Assembly: GCA_023052935.1 (NCBI GenBank)
Contig: CM041298.1
Location: 18,769,371 to 18,833,370 of the forward strand
DNA from: Piezodorus guildinii
Taxonomy: Eukaryota > Arthropoda > Insecta > Hemiptera > Pentatomidae
DNA length: 64,000 bases
Direction of reading: 5' to 3'
The position numbers were made by a program, and so were the translations under genes. The stretch's first letter is position 1, and every line of letters starts with the position of its first letter. The notes below the pieces were generated by a model. It did no database searches. It saw nothing but the letters and a program-made list of their open reading frames with translations, and was not told where the DNA came from. Positions 30,083-42,059 of this stretch are shown in pieces.

Positions 30083-31701
30083 TTATTTATCGAGAAATAT
30101 TACAATCTGTCCAGTTCAGGACATTTTTAATAGTGATAACGTACAACATTCATACTACATTCATCCGATATATACAAAACAATAAATTTATATAATAATA
30201 ATAATAAAATATACATATATACAAAATAAAATCAATAAAAATATATACAATAGTCACTCATACCTATATACAATTCACAAGCATACAGCACGTGAGTGGA
30301 GAATCTAGCCAATGCTAGAACTCCAATATACATGTTACAAGAGGTCACGAGGCCACTGCCGTTTCAACCTTCTAGGTGGGTTGTATGGATGAGTGGAGCT
30401 GGATAGGGATTGAGCTAGAGGATTAGGATGATGAATGAGATTCTGGTGGAATTTGGAAAATTTGGATGGAATCAGGTCTGAAATAAAAGGAACATTAAGG
30501 TCGTGGTGCAAGGTATAGTTGGAAACATAATAAGGAGCATTTACTATTGTACGGAGGACTTTGGATTGAAAGGATTGAATGCGTTTGATGTTAGAACGTT
30601 TAGCTGTCCCCCACAGTTCAAGTCCGTAGGTCCAGTATTGTCTTGTAGATTAATAATTTGTTGTCAACTGTAAGTTCAGATTTTCTGTTGAGTAGTCGGT
30701 ATAGCTGTCCGAATCGTCGGTTGAGTTCTTGTCTTTTAAGTCTTGTATGTGGGTTCCAAGTCAATCTTTTGTCTAACAGTAAGCCAAGATACCGGACTGT
30801 ATCTGAAGGAGGAATTGGAATGGAATTGAAGTAAACTGGCGGACAGGAGTTTCGTCGAAGAGTGAAGGCTACGTGTTTGCATTTGGCTTCGTTCACCTTT
30901 ATGCGCCAAGCACTACACCAGTCTTCGATAAGAGAAAGGTGTCTTTGCAGGTTTAAGGATGCTGTTTCAGGATTGGAACTGGATGATAGGATGGCGGTGT
31001 CGTCTGCAAAAGTTGCCAGAAAGGTATCAGGATGTGTAGGAATATCAGCAGTGTAAAGGATGTAGAGGACGGGTCCCAAGACGCTGCCTTGAGGAACACC
31101 GGCCTCAACGGGATAAAGGTTAGAAAATTCTACACCACAGCGAACGCGGAAGGAACGGTTTGAGAGATAGGATCGGAGAATGAGGTATAGACTCTGGGGT
31201 AAATGGGTTTTCAGCTTGAAGAGTAATCCAGTGTGCCATACCCGGTCAAAAGCTTGCGCAATGTCCAGAAACGCACCAGAACAATACTCTTTGCATTCAA
31301 GAGCTGAGGAAATATGGTCTACAACTCGGAGCCCCTGTTGAACTGTGGAATGCTGAGGACGGAATCCAAACTGATGGGAAGGAAGATTTTGAGATTCTAG
31401 TATGGGTAGGATACGTTTAAGAAGAAGCCTTTCGAAGATTTTTGAGAGGATGGGGAGTAGACTAATAGGCCTGTAGGATGAAGTGTTGTTGGAAGGTTTG
31501 CCTGGTTTTAGAAAAAGAATGATAGTGGAGTGTTTCCATAACAGAGTAAAATAGGTGGTGCGTAGGATGCAGTTGTAAATATAAGTAAGGAATATAATAG
31601 CTTTCTGCGGAAGTTGTCGGAGGATCTGGGGAGTAAGGAGATCGTGTCCAGGAGATTTACGGAGGGTAAGTTTTTGGAGAAGATATTTGACCTCAGAGGG
31701 A
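30028..31701 (-). mobile_element. 5'-truncated Jockey element with 16-bp TSD (copy E)
   Basis: A 1.67-kb minus-strand insertion between perfect 16-bp repeats TACAAATAGTGTTGCT (30012-30027 and 31702-31717). A poly-A of about 50 nt (T run to 30079) precedes a 3' UTR of about 270 bp. Nearly identical to copy B, it starts inside the RT at SEVKYLLQKLTLRKSPGHDL. The very clean TSD and long poly-A indicate a recent insertion. Confidence 0.92.
30340..31701 (-). pseudogene. ORF2 RT fragment of Jockey copy E, 11-bp deletion
   Basis: The RT from the fingers through FADD (TFADDTAILSSSSNPET) and thumb is open down to about 30618. There an 11-bp deletion relative to copies B and C (loss of ATGGGCTTCAG at about 30634) turns LKPIWTYG into LDLRT and shifts the frame. 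The normal C-terminus RRLKRQWPRDLL is still readable in another frame to the stop near 30340. The deletion is flanked by CAG on both sides (microhomology). No promoter or start remains. Confidence 0.88.
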
Positions 31702-31717
31702 TACAAATAGTGTTGCT

Positions 31718-33184
31718 TATTAATTTTTTTTTGGTAACCTAATCTTTTTCATTCCTTCATATATTTTTTCAACGCAAATTAGAGTATATGATTATTATAA
31801 TTCCTTTAATGAACAGTGTACTCCTTACACAAAAGCTTTCTGAATATTTTAGGTTGTCACATTGAAGAATGGTTGTTTATTTAAACGCTGTATGCACCAC
31901 ATTTCGGCTGGATAGAGGCTCAGTCCATGCATTCGGTAACTCGATTACAAACCAAAAGGTTTGATGAACTGGTTTGTGAGGTTGGACTTTGCAGTAACCA
32001 GTTTATAGAAGTGGCTTTAACCCTCCTCCTAGAGACAATATTTCCGAGAATGCTTTCTGTATTGCACAATCTGATAAATTTTATATCTGCACTCCTCCTA
32101 TATGCTCTTCATCCTGACCTATATTCTTCATGTCGCAGAAAACTGCAGTCCTGTAGTCTAACCTCAATTCTCAGGAATTATATCCATTTAAAGACGGTGA
32201 AACCTCTTCATTACATGCTCTTATCATATTTAAAAAAAAAAATCTGGTGCTTAAGACGCGACTTTTACTTAGCCCCGTTATTAAAATAAATTTAAGAATT
32301 ATTACAAAATAAATAATCCAGGAGTCAGACTCATGGTTGACTAACTCATCTAATATACATCTAGAAATATTTTTAAAACATCTTTGTACCATACAAATTA
32401 CAAAAATGCATTTTTTTTTCATTTCGGTGGTTCTAAAACTTAGCATCTAATTAATATGACGAAGAGATCAATTATGTCACGATTTTAAGTTCATCGAAGA
32501 TTTGATTATCTTTTGTTTTAACCAGTCTGTTATGTCTCAAAAATGACGAAAATACATTTGTTGTGGTTTAGAAACTCTTACCAATGACCGTTAGAAGAAC
32601 AAACATTTGATATATTTTCATATTAAATAAAGTACAAGCATTTATGTCATTTTGGAAATGGTCGTAAGTTTTTTTTCCTGATATATGTTATAAGATAAAA
32701 ATGTATATTTAATGTTATGTAATGTAAAAATGTGTAAAAAGACTGATAAAAAATTAATACCTACATTTTCCTACTACCAATGCTAGAACTACAAAGAGTT
32801 TTGTTTATTTTTCTTACTAGCTAAATTAATAATTTATGATATAAACATATATTAAATTTATTTATTTTAAAAATATAAATAGAGCCACATTAAAATGTTG
32901 GTATTTTCTCAATTAACAAGACTTTTGAGTCTTAAATCATCTCTATCGTAAGGTTGTGATTCATTTTTTTTTTTTTTTTTTTTTTTTTTTGACAAACTAA
33001 TCTTTTACTATTGCCTTAAATATTTTCATATTGTAATTTTTTATATTCCTTTACCCATAGCAAAGTAACCAACAAAATCCTGGATATTTTATATTAAAAA
33101 CAAAATTAGAATCTGCTATAAATAATTAAAATCGTTTAATATCACAATTTCTTTTCACAATATAATTATTATTAACTCAATATA
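31718..33184. other. Unassigned AT-rich stretch with an F 5'-end fragment
   Basis: A 120-codon plus-strand frame at 31927-32289 has no recognisable domain and low confidence. About 32238-32290 resembles the F start (AATCTGGTGC, ACGCGACTTTTACTTA). A T run lies at 32966-32990. No gene called. Confidence 0.35.
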
Positions 33185-33975
33185 GTCTTATTTGGGGGAC
33201 AGCAAAACATTCTAACATCAAACTCATCCAATCCTTCCAATCCAAAATCCTCCGAACAATAGTTAATGCTCCTTATTACGTTACCAACTCTACTCTACAC
33301 CACGACCTTAAAATTCCGTTATTTTAGACCTGGTACCATCCAAATTTTCCAAATTCATCAGAACCTTAGTCATCATCTAACCTCTAGCACAATCCCTATC
33401 CAGTACCACCCATCCCTACAATCCTCCTCGAAGATTGAAACGGCAGTGGCCGCGAGACGTATTGTAAAGTTTAAATTGGAGTTCTGACACTGGTCAGATC
33501 CTCCACTCATGTAATGAATGTTTGTGGCTATTGCGCCCTAGTTCAGCCTCCACTGAGTCACACCAGTGACGCGGCTGAAGCGAGGGTCTAGGATCTCTAG
33601 GATTCCGCTTTTTCCTCCACAAGTGGAGGGTAAAGCCCAGTCTGGGTCCCTACAGCACTTGTATATTTTGTATATAGTTATGTTTGTTTGATCGATGTTT
33701 GTTTATTTGCAAACTTTTATCTATCTCAATTATAGGTTAATGTTTTGATTTGTTTTTTTTTATATTTATTATTATTTAATTCTATATATATCGTTTATTT
33801 GTATTTATCTCAATTATAGGTTGTTGTTTGTTTTCTTATTTTGTACATATATTATATTTTATTTATTTGACTTTATCATTGTATACTGTATATATTGTGT
33901 GAATGGGATCTTATATCACTATTACTAATGTTCATATAGAAACAAATTGTAATATATCTCAATAAATAAAAAAAA
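33185..33975 (+). mobile_element. Jockey-clade relic, RT C-terminus and 3' UTR
   Basis: 5'-truncated plus-strand copy. Translation: LIQSFQSKILRTIVNAPYYV, LHHDLKIPLF, then frame changes, then PPRRLKRQWPRD-like near 33430-33460. The 3' UTR resembles that of copy A (block CACTTGTGG..., GACGCGGCTGAAGCG) and not copy B. It ends AATATATCTCAATAAATAAA. So it is a member of the copy A subfamily in opposite orientation. Confidence 0.65.
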
Positions 33976-35039
33976 TTAAGTCAATTTTATACTGAAATAG
34001 TCCCATTAAGGCTATATTTACGTGTGGGTCACCAGCCTCCACGTGGTTTCGCTGGACGTTTGCTCTTCTGGCGCTAATGGCATGAAACGAAAGAATTTAA
34101 TGAAAGGATGATGTTCGATGAGAAGAAAAATAGAGGTTAATGGGTTGCGATCTTGTGTTAAACGAATATACTGATAAACAAGGCATGAGTAGGTCGAGTA
34201 TGTAGGATGGATTTTCGGTACTGAAAGTGCGAAATATTTATACTCCCAGGAAATACTGTCGCCAAGAAACTGGATTGAGAAACTTCAATTTTCTAATCCT
34301 GTTTAATAAAATAACCTTTTCTCTGAAAACAGGCATTTCATATTTAATATATGAGTAATTCAATATATCAGTAAGTATTTAATATATCTCACCATAAATT
34401 CATTTGATCTTCAATGAATTTATATTAGAGCCAATGAATGGTGAATAGGGGAGGGTGTTAAGAAGGATATTACAGCCCCGGACTGGAAGGAAGTAGTTGC
34501 CGGCTAAGAAACGACCGGCCCAACCTATTGCATACTAATCCCCAATTATCAGCGGATTAACTAAGCCCCGTTTTTCTAAAGCAGCTTTTTTATCCTTTTT
34601 CAAGGTATTTGTTTCCAGAAATATGGATTTCACAACAAGATATCCAATGAAAAAATATAAAAACTAGTCTGCGCGAAAATATATAACTCATACACATATA
34701 ACTCAGTAATTCTGAATAAAATAAATAAAATAAAATATAAAACAATAAAATAAAATAAAAATAAAATAAAAATAAAATAAATAAATAAAAATAAAATAAA
34801 ATAAATAAAAATAAAATAAAATAAAAATAAAATAATAAAATTTATTTTTGATCTAGTCAAGAATTGTAGGGTATGTAATTGTTCTAAAACTTGCTGAAGA
34901 TAGAGACAAAAAGGAAAAGATTTTAAGGATCAAGACATAGGGATGAAAAAAAAATTATAAAAAATCAATCTTATATTCATTTTCATTTCGGATTTTTACT
35001 TGATGTATTACTAAATACAGTTAGAAAATCCCCGTTGCC
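33976..35039. other. Unassigned; includes AAATA-type low complexity 34713-34845
   Basis: A GC-balanced part (34020-34560) has no recognisable feature. An AAATAAAAT-like low-complexity block follows. The open frame over that block is a composition artefact. Confidence 0.35.
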
Positions 35040-35134
35040 TATAATAAAAATCTCGTGCGCTTAAGACACGTCTTTCACTCACCTCCTTTGTTTCAATCAA
35101 TTTAAGATTTTTTTAAAATACATTTTAATAAAAA
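35040..35134 (+). repeat. Family F 5' end, interrupted by D2
   Basis: Starts ATCTCGTGCGCTTAAGACAC, then GTCTTTCACTCACC, then ATCAATTTAAGATTTTTTT. This is the F start block. The family D element begins right after CATTTTAATAAA. Confidence 0.5.
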
Positions 35135-35900
35135 GACTCTCGATTACGCTCGAGGACAGGCTTAAGCGAATTATGAACATATTTTTAAGATTTGTCCTCG
35201 GCACACCGAAGAGGTCTCATGTGACCCATTTATACAGCGAGTTAAAGTGGCTCCTTCCCTCTATCCGCAGACAATATTTCCTAGGATCATACCTTTACCA
35301 AACCATCCACTCCCAGCTACCTCTCTATATCCACAGTCTTCTGCAAATTAAATCGTCAATCCACTCTCTCGAAACAAGATCACGCCATTCCGACCTTTAT
35401 ATTCCCATCCATAGAACAAAAACTTTTGATTACTCCTTTCTTGTCCGCTCTACTACTCTCTGGAATTCCTTACCTACTCATATCCGCCATGCTTCATCCC
35501 TACTATCATTCAAGTCTCAGTTGTTCCAGTACCTACTGTCATCCCAAACAGACGCTGAACTACAAGCCTGATATTTCAAATCAAATTTCAATTCATACAG
35601 AAAATTTTTTTATTTATTGTTTATATTAAACTCAGTTAATGAATATGTTATTATGAACCAGTTTCAATGTTTTATTTTATTCAACACTTTAATCTATAAC
35701 ATGTTGTGTATATTACTCTTTTATATACTTTAATCCACTTTTTTTTTTCTGATATCATTGTAAATAAAAATTAATTATAATCCTTTGGTCTTTTGGGCAG
35801 ACACATCGTATATCTTAATTGTACATATCAATTGTTCTTAAGGGACCCTGTCCCAGAATAATAAACAAATTTTCTATTTCTATTTCTATTTCTTATATGA
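35135..35900 (+). mobile_element. CR1/L2-like element 3' part (family D, D2)
   Basis: 5'-truncated plus-strand copy. It carries the RT C-terminus in an open frame to 35571: LEDRLKRIMNIFLRFVLGTP, ELKWLLPSIRRQYFLGSYLY, SLLQIKSSIH, DYSFLVRSTTLWNSLPTHIR, FKSQLFQYLLSSQ-stop. The 3' UTR ends GTTCTTAAGGGACCCTGTCC, CAGAATAAT and a TTTCTA tandem tail (about 35868-35893). The tail is a simple repeat and not poly-A, a feature of CR1/L2-type elements. Best-preserved copy of the family in the window. Confidence 0.75.
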
Positions 35901-37205
35901 AAATAAATTGTATAAGAATTAATTACACTGAGTATCATCAGGATATAGGATTTTCATCACTCTCTGTTAAATTTTATAATGTTGTGTATTAGGGAATATT
36001 CTAAAATCTTATGCTTCCAACATTGTATTATACATCTATATTACTGTTTTATGTTAAAAAAACAACACAAGATAAAAAATATATTTTCCCCTTTTATCCT
36101 TTAGTTGCTCATCAAATGTATCCAACTTTTATATTTAGCCGTCCTTGATCAATGTCATTAAGGAGATAAGGTTAACCTTTTAAAATGTACAAAATTAAAG
36201 GTAGTTTAGAAGAAGAAAATTTAAAATATCGGCATTTAAGCCCAGTCAGACTGTTTCAATCAGAATGAAAACTACATGATATTAATGTCCATTAAATTTT
36301 ACATGGATATTGCAAGAATATTTTTTTTAATAATATATATACAACTGTATATATAAATACAATAAGTTAAATGGCTGAATGACAATAACAGGCATGAATA
36401 GACATGTAAAGAATCTACCCAGTGTAGTAAGTACTTTAAAGTTTATTTCATGAGCAGGTCTCGAGGCCACCGTCTATTCAGGCGCCTCGGAGGATTACCG
36501 GGAATAGATGTAGATGAGAGGGTACGGACTAGCGGGTTTGAGTGGGCAGGTAGTTTGGAATTAAAGGAGGTGTATCTATCGCGGGCCAAGTCTGCAACCA
36601 GTGAGATATTTAGGTCTCTATGGATGAGTTTATTAGTTACAAAGTAAGGAGCATTGAGGATTTTGGATAGCAAGGATTGGATGCGGGAGGAGTTTGATAG
36701 TTTAGTGGACCCCCATAGCTCAATGCCATAGGTCCAAATAGGTCGGATAATCGTGATGCAAATGAGTCTTTTGTAGTAAATAGAGAGTTTTGAACATTTG
36801 TCTAGTAAGTGTTGTAGTAAGCGGTAGTAAGTGTATAATAAGGCAGTTTCTTGTCGTTTCAGTCTAGGCAAGAATATTAAAAATCGTATTCATCCATATT
36901 GAAGCATATCAATGTTTTCATCGATAAAGCGATTTTAATCAATATCGTTCTAGCTGTTCTTATGAAAATCGTAAAAAGGTGCAAAAAGCATAGCACAAAG
37001 TGGCACTTACGGTTAGCTGATTTTTATGAAAAAGTTTTTGTAACATTTCGGGCTTATAGTTGTCTTAAATATGAAATTTCAGTTTCATACAACCTTTAGT
37101 TTCACCACACACACAGCCGCATAGAAAACGTGTATTTCCCTTGAAAAAATCGAAAATTGTCTCGATCGCAATAATTTCCTACACTATATACTTCATATAC
37201 CCACT
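35901..37205 (+). repeat. Family F repeat split by a Jockey insertion (F5)
   Basis: F blocks run from 35901 to 36322 (TCTATATTACTG, TCGGCATTTAAGCCCAGTCA) and resume at 36868-37205 (CGATAAAGCGATTTTAATCA, TTTCGGGCTTATAGTTGTCT, CTCGATCGCAATAATTTCC). The G2 element sits between, with an 11-bp TSD. Confidence 0.7.
36323..36867 (-). mobile_element. 5'-truncated Jockey-clade element in F5 (G2)
   Basis: A 545-bp minus-strand insertion with perfect TSD GCAAGAATATT (36312-36322 and 36868-36878). The frame 36443-36871 reads KRLICITIIRPIWTYGIELW, KILNAPYFVTNKLIHRDLNI, SLVADLARDRYTSFNSKLPA and NPPRRLNRRWPRDLLMK-stop. Fourteen or so bases are missing around the QSLLSKILNAP junction compared with G1 (SKILRKILNAP). 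About 95% like G1 by eye. Confidence 0.85.
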
Positions 37206-37954
37206 CCCACCCTCCTTAAAATTTGAGGGTACGTTTAAAGATGCGTAGAACCTAAAAAAAAAAAAAAATTAAACAATCAGTCAGTCAGTCATTGATAAGC
37301 CATTTTGTTTCAATTAATTTATTGGTTTTCATATTAGTTGATGACTTGTAAACAGCTATGTATATAAAGAGTTATACCCTAATATGGTTATTCAATTTAT
37401 TTTTAAGTTTTTTATTTAATGCTCTTATAATTAGTTTAAAGAAGAGAAGTAAGTGGAAAATGTGTGTTACGCGTTTCTGATTTTTGATATGGCGCTTTCC
37501 CAACGCCAATTAACTTGAGAGGAGATTTTCCTCGTTGAAACCTTTCGCCTCAGATGCTTCGCTTGACGTCTTTCACTTTGACGCCATGGCAAATATTTTA
37601 CTTTGGTCCTCTTACAGCTTTTGGGGATCTAGCCTGGAGGAAAATCGAGGAATTCTAATTATCCATCAAATAAGCATTCTATAAATAACACCTTCACTTA
37701 TTTCCGTTCTTTGAAATAATTTTAAAATATATAAATAAACATAATTTTCCCCCTTCCAGAAAATAATAAAAAATAAAAATTCTCGTGTTTTTCCTTTAGC
37801 AGTTTATTTAAGTCTTCCATAAATATATATCGTTTATTATTACCAATAATAAGAGATGATGAATTATTTTTTAGAGGAATTAAAGGAAATTTCTGAAATA
37901 TAAGCCCTTAAAGAACATTTCAATTTTGATCAAAAATCATAAATAAAAAACAAT
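37206..37954. other. Unassigned sequence
   Basis: No gene or repeat recognised. A short CAGT run lies at about 37279-37297. Confidence 0.3.
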
Positions 37955-39134
37955 CTGGTGCACGCAACACACAACTTTCACTTACCAGCATTATTAAAAT
38001 CAATTTTAGAATTTAAAAACCCATTTAAAGATAAAAATAATTTTTAAAGGATTAATTAAATTGAATTTTCATAGAAGCATGTGTTTTATTAAAAAATCTA
38101 TTATATCATCATCTAAAACAATCAGTTTTAACGGCTATTAATCACTCTTTATTAACTTATACAATTTTCTGTGTAATATAACATTTTACTAAAATCATTA
38201 GCTTTCCAATGGTATATCATACATGTATATTACTACTATTATGTCCAAAAACGAAAAATTGCAAAAAAAAAAAAATATTTTTGTAGTTTTTTTCTTTAGT
38301 TAGATATCGAATTCGTTCAACTTATATATTTACCAATTTTTTATCAACAATAACAAGGTGATATGGTAGTTTTTACAAAATCTACAAAATTAAAGGGACT
38401 TTAGAGGAAGAAAATATAAAATATCAGTATTTAAGCCCTTAATTTCAATCAAAATAAAACCAACATGTTATTAAAACCCATTAAATTTTACGCCGATATA
38501 GCCTATTTAATCAAAATCGTTTTGAGAAAATCGTAAAAATGTGCAAAATGCATGGTATAAAGTGGCTATTCTGGTAAGCTGATTTTGATGAAAAAATTTG
38601 TGTAACATCTCGAGCGTATTATAGTTGTCTTAAAAATGAGATTCCTGGCATTCCCTTTACTGGGGTTCCTGTTGGCGACTATGTTTCTATCATCAAGCAG
38701 CGGATTCGGTCGAAGTGGGGAAAGATTTGGCATGACACTGCTGACAACCAATTAAGGGAAATAAGAAGGGACATCTCCCATTGTCATTCGTCCCTACGAC
38801 AAAAGCGAAGGGAAGAGGTTATCCTGGCGCGCCTGCGTATTGGACACACCCGACTAACTTACGGACATCTCATGGCACGGGAACCTCCTACGGACTGCCC
38901 AACATGCGGTTGCCCAATATCTGTTAAACACATTTTGACAGAGCGTAGGGCTTATGATACTCACAGAGCACATGTTGCAATTGACACTTACCAACCGTTT
39001 TACAAGACAACATACAGACAACTGCAAAACTTTTTGACTTCCTACGACAGACTGACTTGTACAATAGACTATAATATTTAATCCGTTTATAAAAAGTGAT
39101 TTAAGGCGAAAATAACCCAAGTGGTTTACGCCTA

Positions 39135-39173
<39 letters not shown>

Positions 39174-39330
39174 AAGAGATTTCAGTCACATAGGACTTAT
39201 GTTTTTGCGCTGAATTTGTCGCACACACCGTTTTGCGCTACTTGTTAATTAAGACCCTGAAACGTGTTTTTCCGTTAAAAACTGGAATTCGAAAATTTTC
39301 ATGATCGCAATACCTTCCTTTCTTATATAT
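37955..39330 (+). repeat. Family F repeat split by an I-like element (F6)
   Basis: A complete F copy: start AATCTGGTGCACGCAACACA at about 37957, internal blocks to 38643, and resumption at about 39177 (GAGATTTCAGTCACATAGGA) to the 3' end near 39330 (TTTCATGATCGCAATACC). The intervening 530 bp are a retrotransposon tail. GAGATT on both sides (38638-38643 and 39177-39182) is the likely TSD. Confidence 0.7.
38644..39176 (+). mobile_element. I/R1-group element C-terminus inserted in F6
   Basis: A plus-strand, 5'-truncated insertion with a poly-A of about 33 nt (39139-39171). It has a continuous open frame from its left edge to 39081: GIPFTGVPVGDYVSIIKQRI, IRRDISHCHSSLRQKRREEV, ILARLRIGHTRLTYGHLMAR and CPTCGCPISVKHILTE. 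The end of an RNase H-like region followed by a CxxC..H knuckle is typical for I-group elements (compare 16400-16616). The third ligand is Arg instead of Cys (LTERRAY). Similar in layout but not closely alike to the 16120 relic. Confidence 0.7.
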
Positions 39331-39431
39331 TTTATATATTATATTAATTTAGCATTGGCATAGTTTATTAATCAATATCATAAAAGGCCTTTTTTTTTTT
39401 TTTTTTTTTTTTTTTATTATAGAACGCCTAG

Positions 39432-39875
39432 TATAAAACTATTATTCTTCCAACGGTTCTTTACGGATGTGAAACGTGGCCGCTTACTTTAAAGGATGAA
39501 CAACGGCTTAAGGTTTTCGAGAATAAGGTACTGCGTAAAATATTTGGTCCGAAGAAAGGCGAGGCCACTGGGGAGTTTAGAAGGTTGCACAACGCGGAAT
39601 TGCGGAGTTTGTACCCTGTGAATATAATTGAGTTGATAGCATCGCGGAGACTCAAATGGGTGCGTAAAGTTGTTGGGCTTAGTGAGGAACGGATTCCGAG
39701 AAAGTTGGTATTCGCTGAACCGACTGGTAGGCGTCCGAAAGGTAGGCCGAAGCGGAGATGGGAGGATTGCGTTAAGGCTGATCTCGGGAGCTTGGGCTTG
39801 AATGGTGAGCATTGCACGATTCTGTGTAGGCGGAATTTGGTGGTATCGGCATCGAACCTTCGGGTTCGCTAAGCC

Positions 39876-39920
<45 letters not shown>
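39432..39920 (+). mobile_element. RTE-like element 3' part, (ATT)n tail, 11-bp TSD
   Basis: A 489-bp insertion between AGAACGCCTAG repeats (39421-39431 and 39921-39931). An open frame runs from its left edge to 39872: YKTIILPTVLYGCETWPLTL, RLKVFENKVLRKIFGPKKGE, LIASRRLKWVRKVVGL, TGRRPKGRPKRRWEDCVKAD, LVVSASNLRVR-stop. The tail is 14 ATT units. Typical RTE-like C-terminus, and a young, uninterrupted copy. The longer member at 41019-41807 shares the same sequence. Confidence 0.82.
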
Positions 39921-39921
<1 letters not shown>

Positions 39922-39931
39922 GAACGCCTAG

Positions 39932-41005
39932 AATATTATTTCATGGGCAGCTGACAAGTTTATGTTAAATGCAAATAAGGCCAAGACTATTAATAGAATC
40001 CAATCTCCTTTTTAACTGCTGCAATTCCTTTTATCTGCTTCGTTCGATTCATCTTTGGTAAATCCAAAGACATCTCTACAAACCGAATTTAAAAAGAGTT
40101 GAAGTTGCCTTACCATTCCTGACGCCACACAATGAGAAACAAAATAATGATTTAATAATAATAATTCTTTATTATCTCCCTGGACAGGTTTGTTCAGAAT
40201 AATATGACAGGAAATAAAACGTAAACAGCAAATAGAGTTAATTAGCGAAAGTGAAAAAAAAAAAAATAATCCCACTACATCTCTAAATATTTTAAATTAA
40301 TTTTATAAGTTAATGATTTACTACATTTTTTTTCCCGATTCATTCTATATAAGAGCATTTAAATCGAAATAAATGACCAATTATCCGCTTCTTGAGAGGT
40401 TTCTGCGTTTATCATTGCCTTGCTGAGTACTTAATGATGCCTACAGCATTTATTGTATAAAGGCCAAAAAATCGACAAACATATATTTTCGATAGTTATC
40501 CTGTGAATATATATATAAATCAATCCAACAGCAAATAAAACACAAGTCATAAAATACGTAGCATGTTTTAGGACTTTTCCTAAATTAATGATAAAAAATA
40601 TGGTGTCAGATTCTTCAATGTCCCTTCTTACAAAATACTTTTCAAAATTTGATGAATTTGTGGACCGGGTGGACTATGAAAAAATGGATAGTTAGCAATA
40701 GGCATATAGCTATTGTACATAGCGATCTGAAGTCTATATGATTCATATTGTAAACAATTCATGATCTACTTTTATTTTGTATATTTATTTATTCTTTTTT
40801 TTTATTTTCTTTTTTTGACACAGTTCTTGTTTCTATTATTATTATTTTCATTTATATTTATTTTTTTATTTTTTTTGTTAAACCAAATACCTCTTTATTT
40901 TATACTTTTTGTTTGAAATATGTTATGTAATGTTACTTTTGTAATAAATTAATTATACGCGTTGTATCGCAAGATCGTACACGTGTAAATAAATGCACTT
41001 ACGGC
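39932..41005. other. Mostly unassigned; small RT relic and family D tail
   Basis: About 39932-40005 reads NIISWAADKFMLNANKAKTI on the plus strand, like the region after the RT catalytic motif. About 40150-40260 resembles the family D 3' end in minus orientation (TTATCTCCCTGGACAGGTTT). The rest, to 41005, has no recognisable feature. Confidence 0.35.
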
Positions 41006-41018
41006 AGAGTTACTGTAA

Positions 41019-41807
41019 AAATAAATATTCTTACCGAACCCGAAGGCTTGATGCCGATACCACCAAATTCCGCCTACCCAGACTCGTCCAATGTTCACCG
41101 TTCAAGCCCAAGCCCCCGAGCAATCCTCCCATCGACGCTTTGGCCTACCTTTCGGACGCCTATCAGTCGGTTTAGTGAATACCTCACTGAGCCCAACAAG
41201 TTTAATCGCCCCTTTTGAGTCTCCGCGATGCTATCAACTCAATTATATTCACAGGATACAAGTTCCGCAATTCCACGTTGTTCAGCCTTCTAAACTCCCC
41301 AGTGGCCTCATCTCTCTTCGGATGAAATATTTTACGCAGTACTTTATTTTTTAAAACCTTAAGCCGTTTTTTCATCCTTCAAAGTGAGCGGCCAAATTTC
41401 CCATCCGTAAAGAACCGTCGGAAGAATAATAGTTTTATAAATTCTAACCTTTACGTTTTTAGATGGAAGCCGCGGTCCAAGTAACTTAGCAACTGAATAA
41501 TAACACACATTTCCCACCTTTAACCGGGACTTTATTTCTTCCTGGATTTCATTTTTTCTTGTTTTAAGTGAACCTAAATACTTGAATTTCTCTACGTGCT
41601 TAAAAGTATGCCCTGATATGTCAATATCACCAAGATCGTAACCGTTTCTGCTACTAATCTTATATTTCTTCTTATCGGTATTTAATTTGAGTCCTATTTC
41701 TTTACTGCTTTTTATTAACAAACTTGTATTTAGTTCTAGGGTTTCCGTGTCTTCACCTAGCAGTACCAAATCATCGGCATACCCCAAAACCGGAATCTTG
41801 GCACCCA
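41019..41807 (-). mobile_element. RTE-like element with YADD box, 13-bp TSD
   Basis: A 789-bp minus-strand insertion flanked by AGAGTTACTGTAA (41006-41018 and 41808-41820). The frame 41359-41808 has LGYADDLVLLGEDTETLELN (RT motif C), KFKYLGSLKTRKNEI, KVRIYKTIILPTVLYGWEIW. Further downstream, in shifted frames, are the LRRLKW-, GRPKRRW- and LVVSA-like lines seen at 39432. The tail is short and A-rich, without the ATT run. Cys to Trp at YGCE (YGWE) and the frame breaks show it is dead. Confidence 0.78.
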
Positions 41808-41820
41808 AGAGTTACTGTAA

Positions 41821-42059
41821 TGTTGAAAAAAAAAAAACAACAACAATTATTAACTATCAAAATACAGAAAGAGATACTTAACAAACGACTCGATGTATTG
41901 AGATCCCTTTTCATTAAATGGTGTAATCTTTAAAATCTTTTATAACATAAAATTCACTAGCTGAACTTTTTTATTGAACAAATAGCTTCGATTTATGGAA
42001 AACAGTACAGCCAACCTCCTCCCGGAACCGTTGATAAGCCGTTCTCTTACCTCACACCT
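41821..42059. other. Unassigned short stretch
   Basis: AT-rich; no feature recognised. Confidence 0.25.

Noticed and set aside
31927..32289. A 120-codon plus-strand protein
   Set aside because: No domain, no initiation context and AT-rich flanks without splice support. Probably chance.
34630..34860. A membrane protein rich in Phe/Ile/Leu
   Set aside because: It is the minus strand of an AAATA-type low-complexity run, so the composition explains the frame.
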